Shown here piece by piece: positions 5,887 through 6,876 of a stretch of DNA of 6,876 nt. The stretch spans positions 1-6,876 of the forward strand of contig JAURNB010000059.1 of NCBI GenBank assembly GCA_030830415.1. Reading direction: 5' to 3'. The notes below the pieces were generated by a model. That model searched no databases. It was not told the DNA's origin and saw only the letters and a list, made by a program, of their open reading frames with translations. Both the position numbers and the translations under genes were made by a program. This stretch comes from Acidimicrobiales bacterium (GTDB lineage: Bacteria; Actinomycetota; Acidimicrobiia; Acidimicrobiales; Ilumatobacteraceae). Position 1 is the stretch's first letter. The number at the start of each line of letters is the position of its first letter.

Positions 5887-6876
5887 TTTGGTGCCACCTG
5901 ACGTCGACGTTGGCGCCAGTCGGCAGGCAACGTACGGTCGAGAACGTCGTCAACGGTAATGGCGCCGAGCAAACGTTGTGCCGAGTCGCACACACCCATT
6001 GCCATCATGTTGTACGACGCAAGAACTTCAGCAACTTCACGATCGGGCATGTCGACAGTAACGGTGGGCTCTTGTTCTAAGCAACGACCGAGTTCCATGC
6101 TTGGTGGTTCACGCAACAAACGTTGGAAGTGCACCACACCGAGGTAGCGGCCAGTGGGTGCACGAAATGGCGGGTTGGTCACAAACACTTGTGCAGCAAT
6201 AGAAACGAGCCATTCCGGGTCGCGAATATGAGCAAGTGCTTCAGCAACAGTTGCATTTGGCCCCAGCACAATGATGTCGGGGGTCATGAGTGCACCAGCA
6301 GTGCCTTCTTGGTACGACAACAATTGGCGCATCACAGCGGCATCGTCTTCGTCCATCTCATCAAGAATGCGCGAACGCTGCTCGCCAGGCATTTCCGCCA
6401 AGAGGTCGGCAAGGTCGTCGTATTCCATTTCGTCGAGCACGTTCATAAGACGTTCGAGGTCGAGACCTTCAATGAGGCGCAACTGTTCTGCTTCAGGAAG
6501 TTCTTCCAACAAGTCGGCAAGGCGTTCGTCGTCCATTGCTTCAGCAAGTTGCCGACGCTGTGTGAGAGGAAGTGCACGCACAAAGCCGGCCACGTCGCTG
6601 GGGTGCATGTCGCGCAAGCGCGCAGCTTCAGCAGCCATTTCAGTGGTGGGCGCAAACAGTGTGGGTACGGCATCCCAATCGACCAAGCGATATGTGGGGC
6701 GGCGGCGCAATGCGTTGCGACGAGCTAAGCGCACTTTGCTCACTTCCCAACCTGGTGTGCGGCCGTCTTCACGCAATCGCAAAGCAACATCGCTCACCAC
6801 TTCATCGCCCACCTTTTGGTTGATGACGCCAATTTTGAGGAGGCGCTCACCTTCTTTGGGTTTGAAAGGGTGGAAG
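5883..6876 (-). CDS. MgtE N-domain and CBS-domain protein without channel, 5'-truncated
   Basis: The frame is open to the window edge (about 330 codons). GTG at 6812 is in frame, but conserved coding clearly continues upstream of it (EGERLLKIGVINQKVGDEVV), so the start is outside. From memory, relatives such as M. tuberculosis Rv1232c are about 430 residues with an N-terminal PRC-barrel-like part; the visible start is the end of that part. Next comes the MgtE-N superhelix (about 6611-6290) with repeated acidic-helix units such as MDDERLADLLEELPEAEQ and MEYDDLADLLAEMP. The CBS pair follows: AGALMTPDIIVL ... GRYLGVVHFQRLL and EPTVTVDMPDREV ... LLGAITVDDVLD. No membrane helices follow, so it is not a full Mg2+ channel. 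It probably senses divalent cations or adenine nucleotides and acts with the co-translated DUF1003 protein; the partnership is inferred from the ATGA overlap. Confidence 0.9.
   Translation of the reverse strand, partial: FHPFKPKEGERLLKIGVINQKVGDEVVSDVALRLREDGRTPGWEVSKVRLARRNALRRRPTYRLVDWDAVPTLFAPTTEMAAEAARLRDMHPSDVAGFVRALPLTQRRQLAEAMDDERLADLLEELPEAEQLRLIEGLDLERLMNVLDEMEYDDLADLLAEMPGEQRSRILDEMDEDDAAVMRQLLSYQEGTAGALMTPDIIVLGPNATVAEALAHIRDPEWLVSIAAQVFVTNPPFRAPTGRYLGVVHFQRLLREPPSMELGRCLEQEPTVTVDMPDREVAEVLASYNMMAMGVCDSAQRLLGAITVDDVLDRTLPADWRQRRRQVAPK

Noticed and set aside
6123..6728. 201-codon plus-strand ORF opposite the MgtE-N/CBS gene
   Set aside because: It mirrors a conserved domain-bearing gene and encodes a compositionally odd product, so it is a shadow frame.
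6810..6812. GTG as the start of the MgtE-N/CBS gene
   Set aside because: The same frame stays open to the window end with protein-like sequence (GERLLKIGVINQK), and the family has a longer N-terminal domain.

Overview
The window looks like chromosomal DNA of an actinobacterium of moderate G+C, most likely of the class Acidimicrobiia. Three things suggest this. The order gyrA, DUF3566 membrane protein, tRNA-Ile(GAU) is a classic actinobacterial arrangement. The GyrA wording around the active site (GSPDFGPAA..RYTE) is, from memory, typical of Acidimicrobiia-like gyrases. The minus-strand pair of an MgtE-N/CBS protein and a DUF1003 protein is also actinobacterial. The class-level call is an inference from remembered family sequences, not from a search.

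Layout. Bases 1-2154 hold the 3' part of gyrA, cut by the window edge just after the quinolone-resistance region. Then come a 90-residue TadE-like single-pass membrane protein (2163-2435) and a two-helix DUF3566 protein (2464-2892). A possible promoter and a strong hairpin lie in the last codons of the DUF3566 gene, followed by tRNA-Ile(GAU) (2914-2990). A 43-codon membrane mini-protein gene begins on the terminal A of the tRNA CCA (2990-3121). Next is a tight plus-strand cluster: a Rossmann-fold oxidoreductase of the saccharopine-dehydrogenase type (3164-4099), a Fur-family metalloregulator (4111-4572) and an alpha/beta hydrolase (4569-5426, ATGA overlap with the regulator). The last third is on the minus strand: a cytoplasmic MgtE-N plus CBS protein (5883-6876, N-terminus beyond the window) and a DUF1003 membrane protein (5383-5886, also joined by an ATGA overlap). 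The hydrolase and DUF1003 genes converge and overlap by 44 bases.

How the parts work together. gyrA and its neighbours form a housekeeping block (DNA topology, a membrane protein, a tRNA) into which two small membrane-protein genes are fitted. The oxidoreductase, Fur and hydrolase genes are packed as one transcription unit, but their joint role cannot be read from sequence. The MgtE-N/CBS and DUF1003 genes look like a co-translated pair with a possible divalent-cation or nucleotide-sensing role at the membrane.

There is no gene-free stretch longer than about 45 bases. I saw no CRISPR array, insertion sequence, prophage gene or rRNA. The points most worth a second look are the mini-gene fused to the tRNA end and the TadE-like gene between gyrA and the DUF3566 gene. 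No clearly new multi-gene system is visible.
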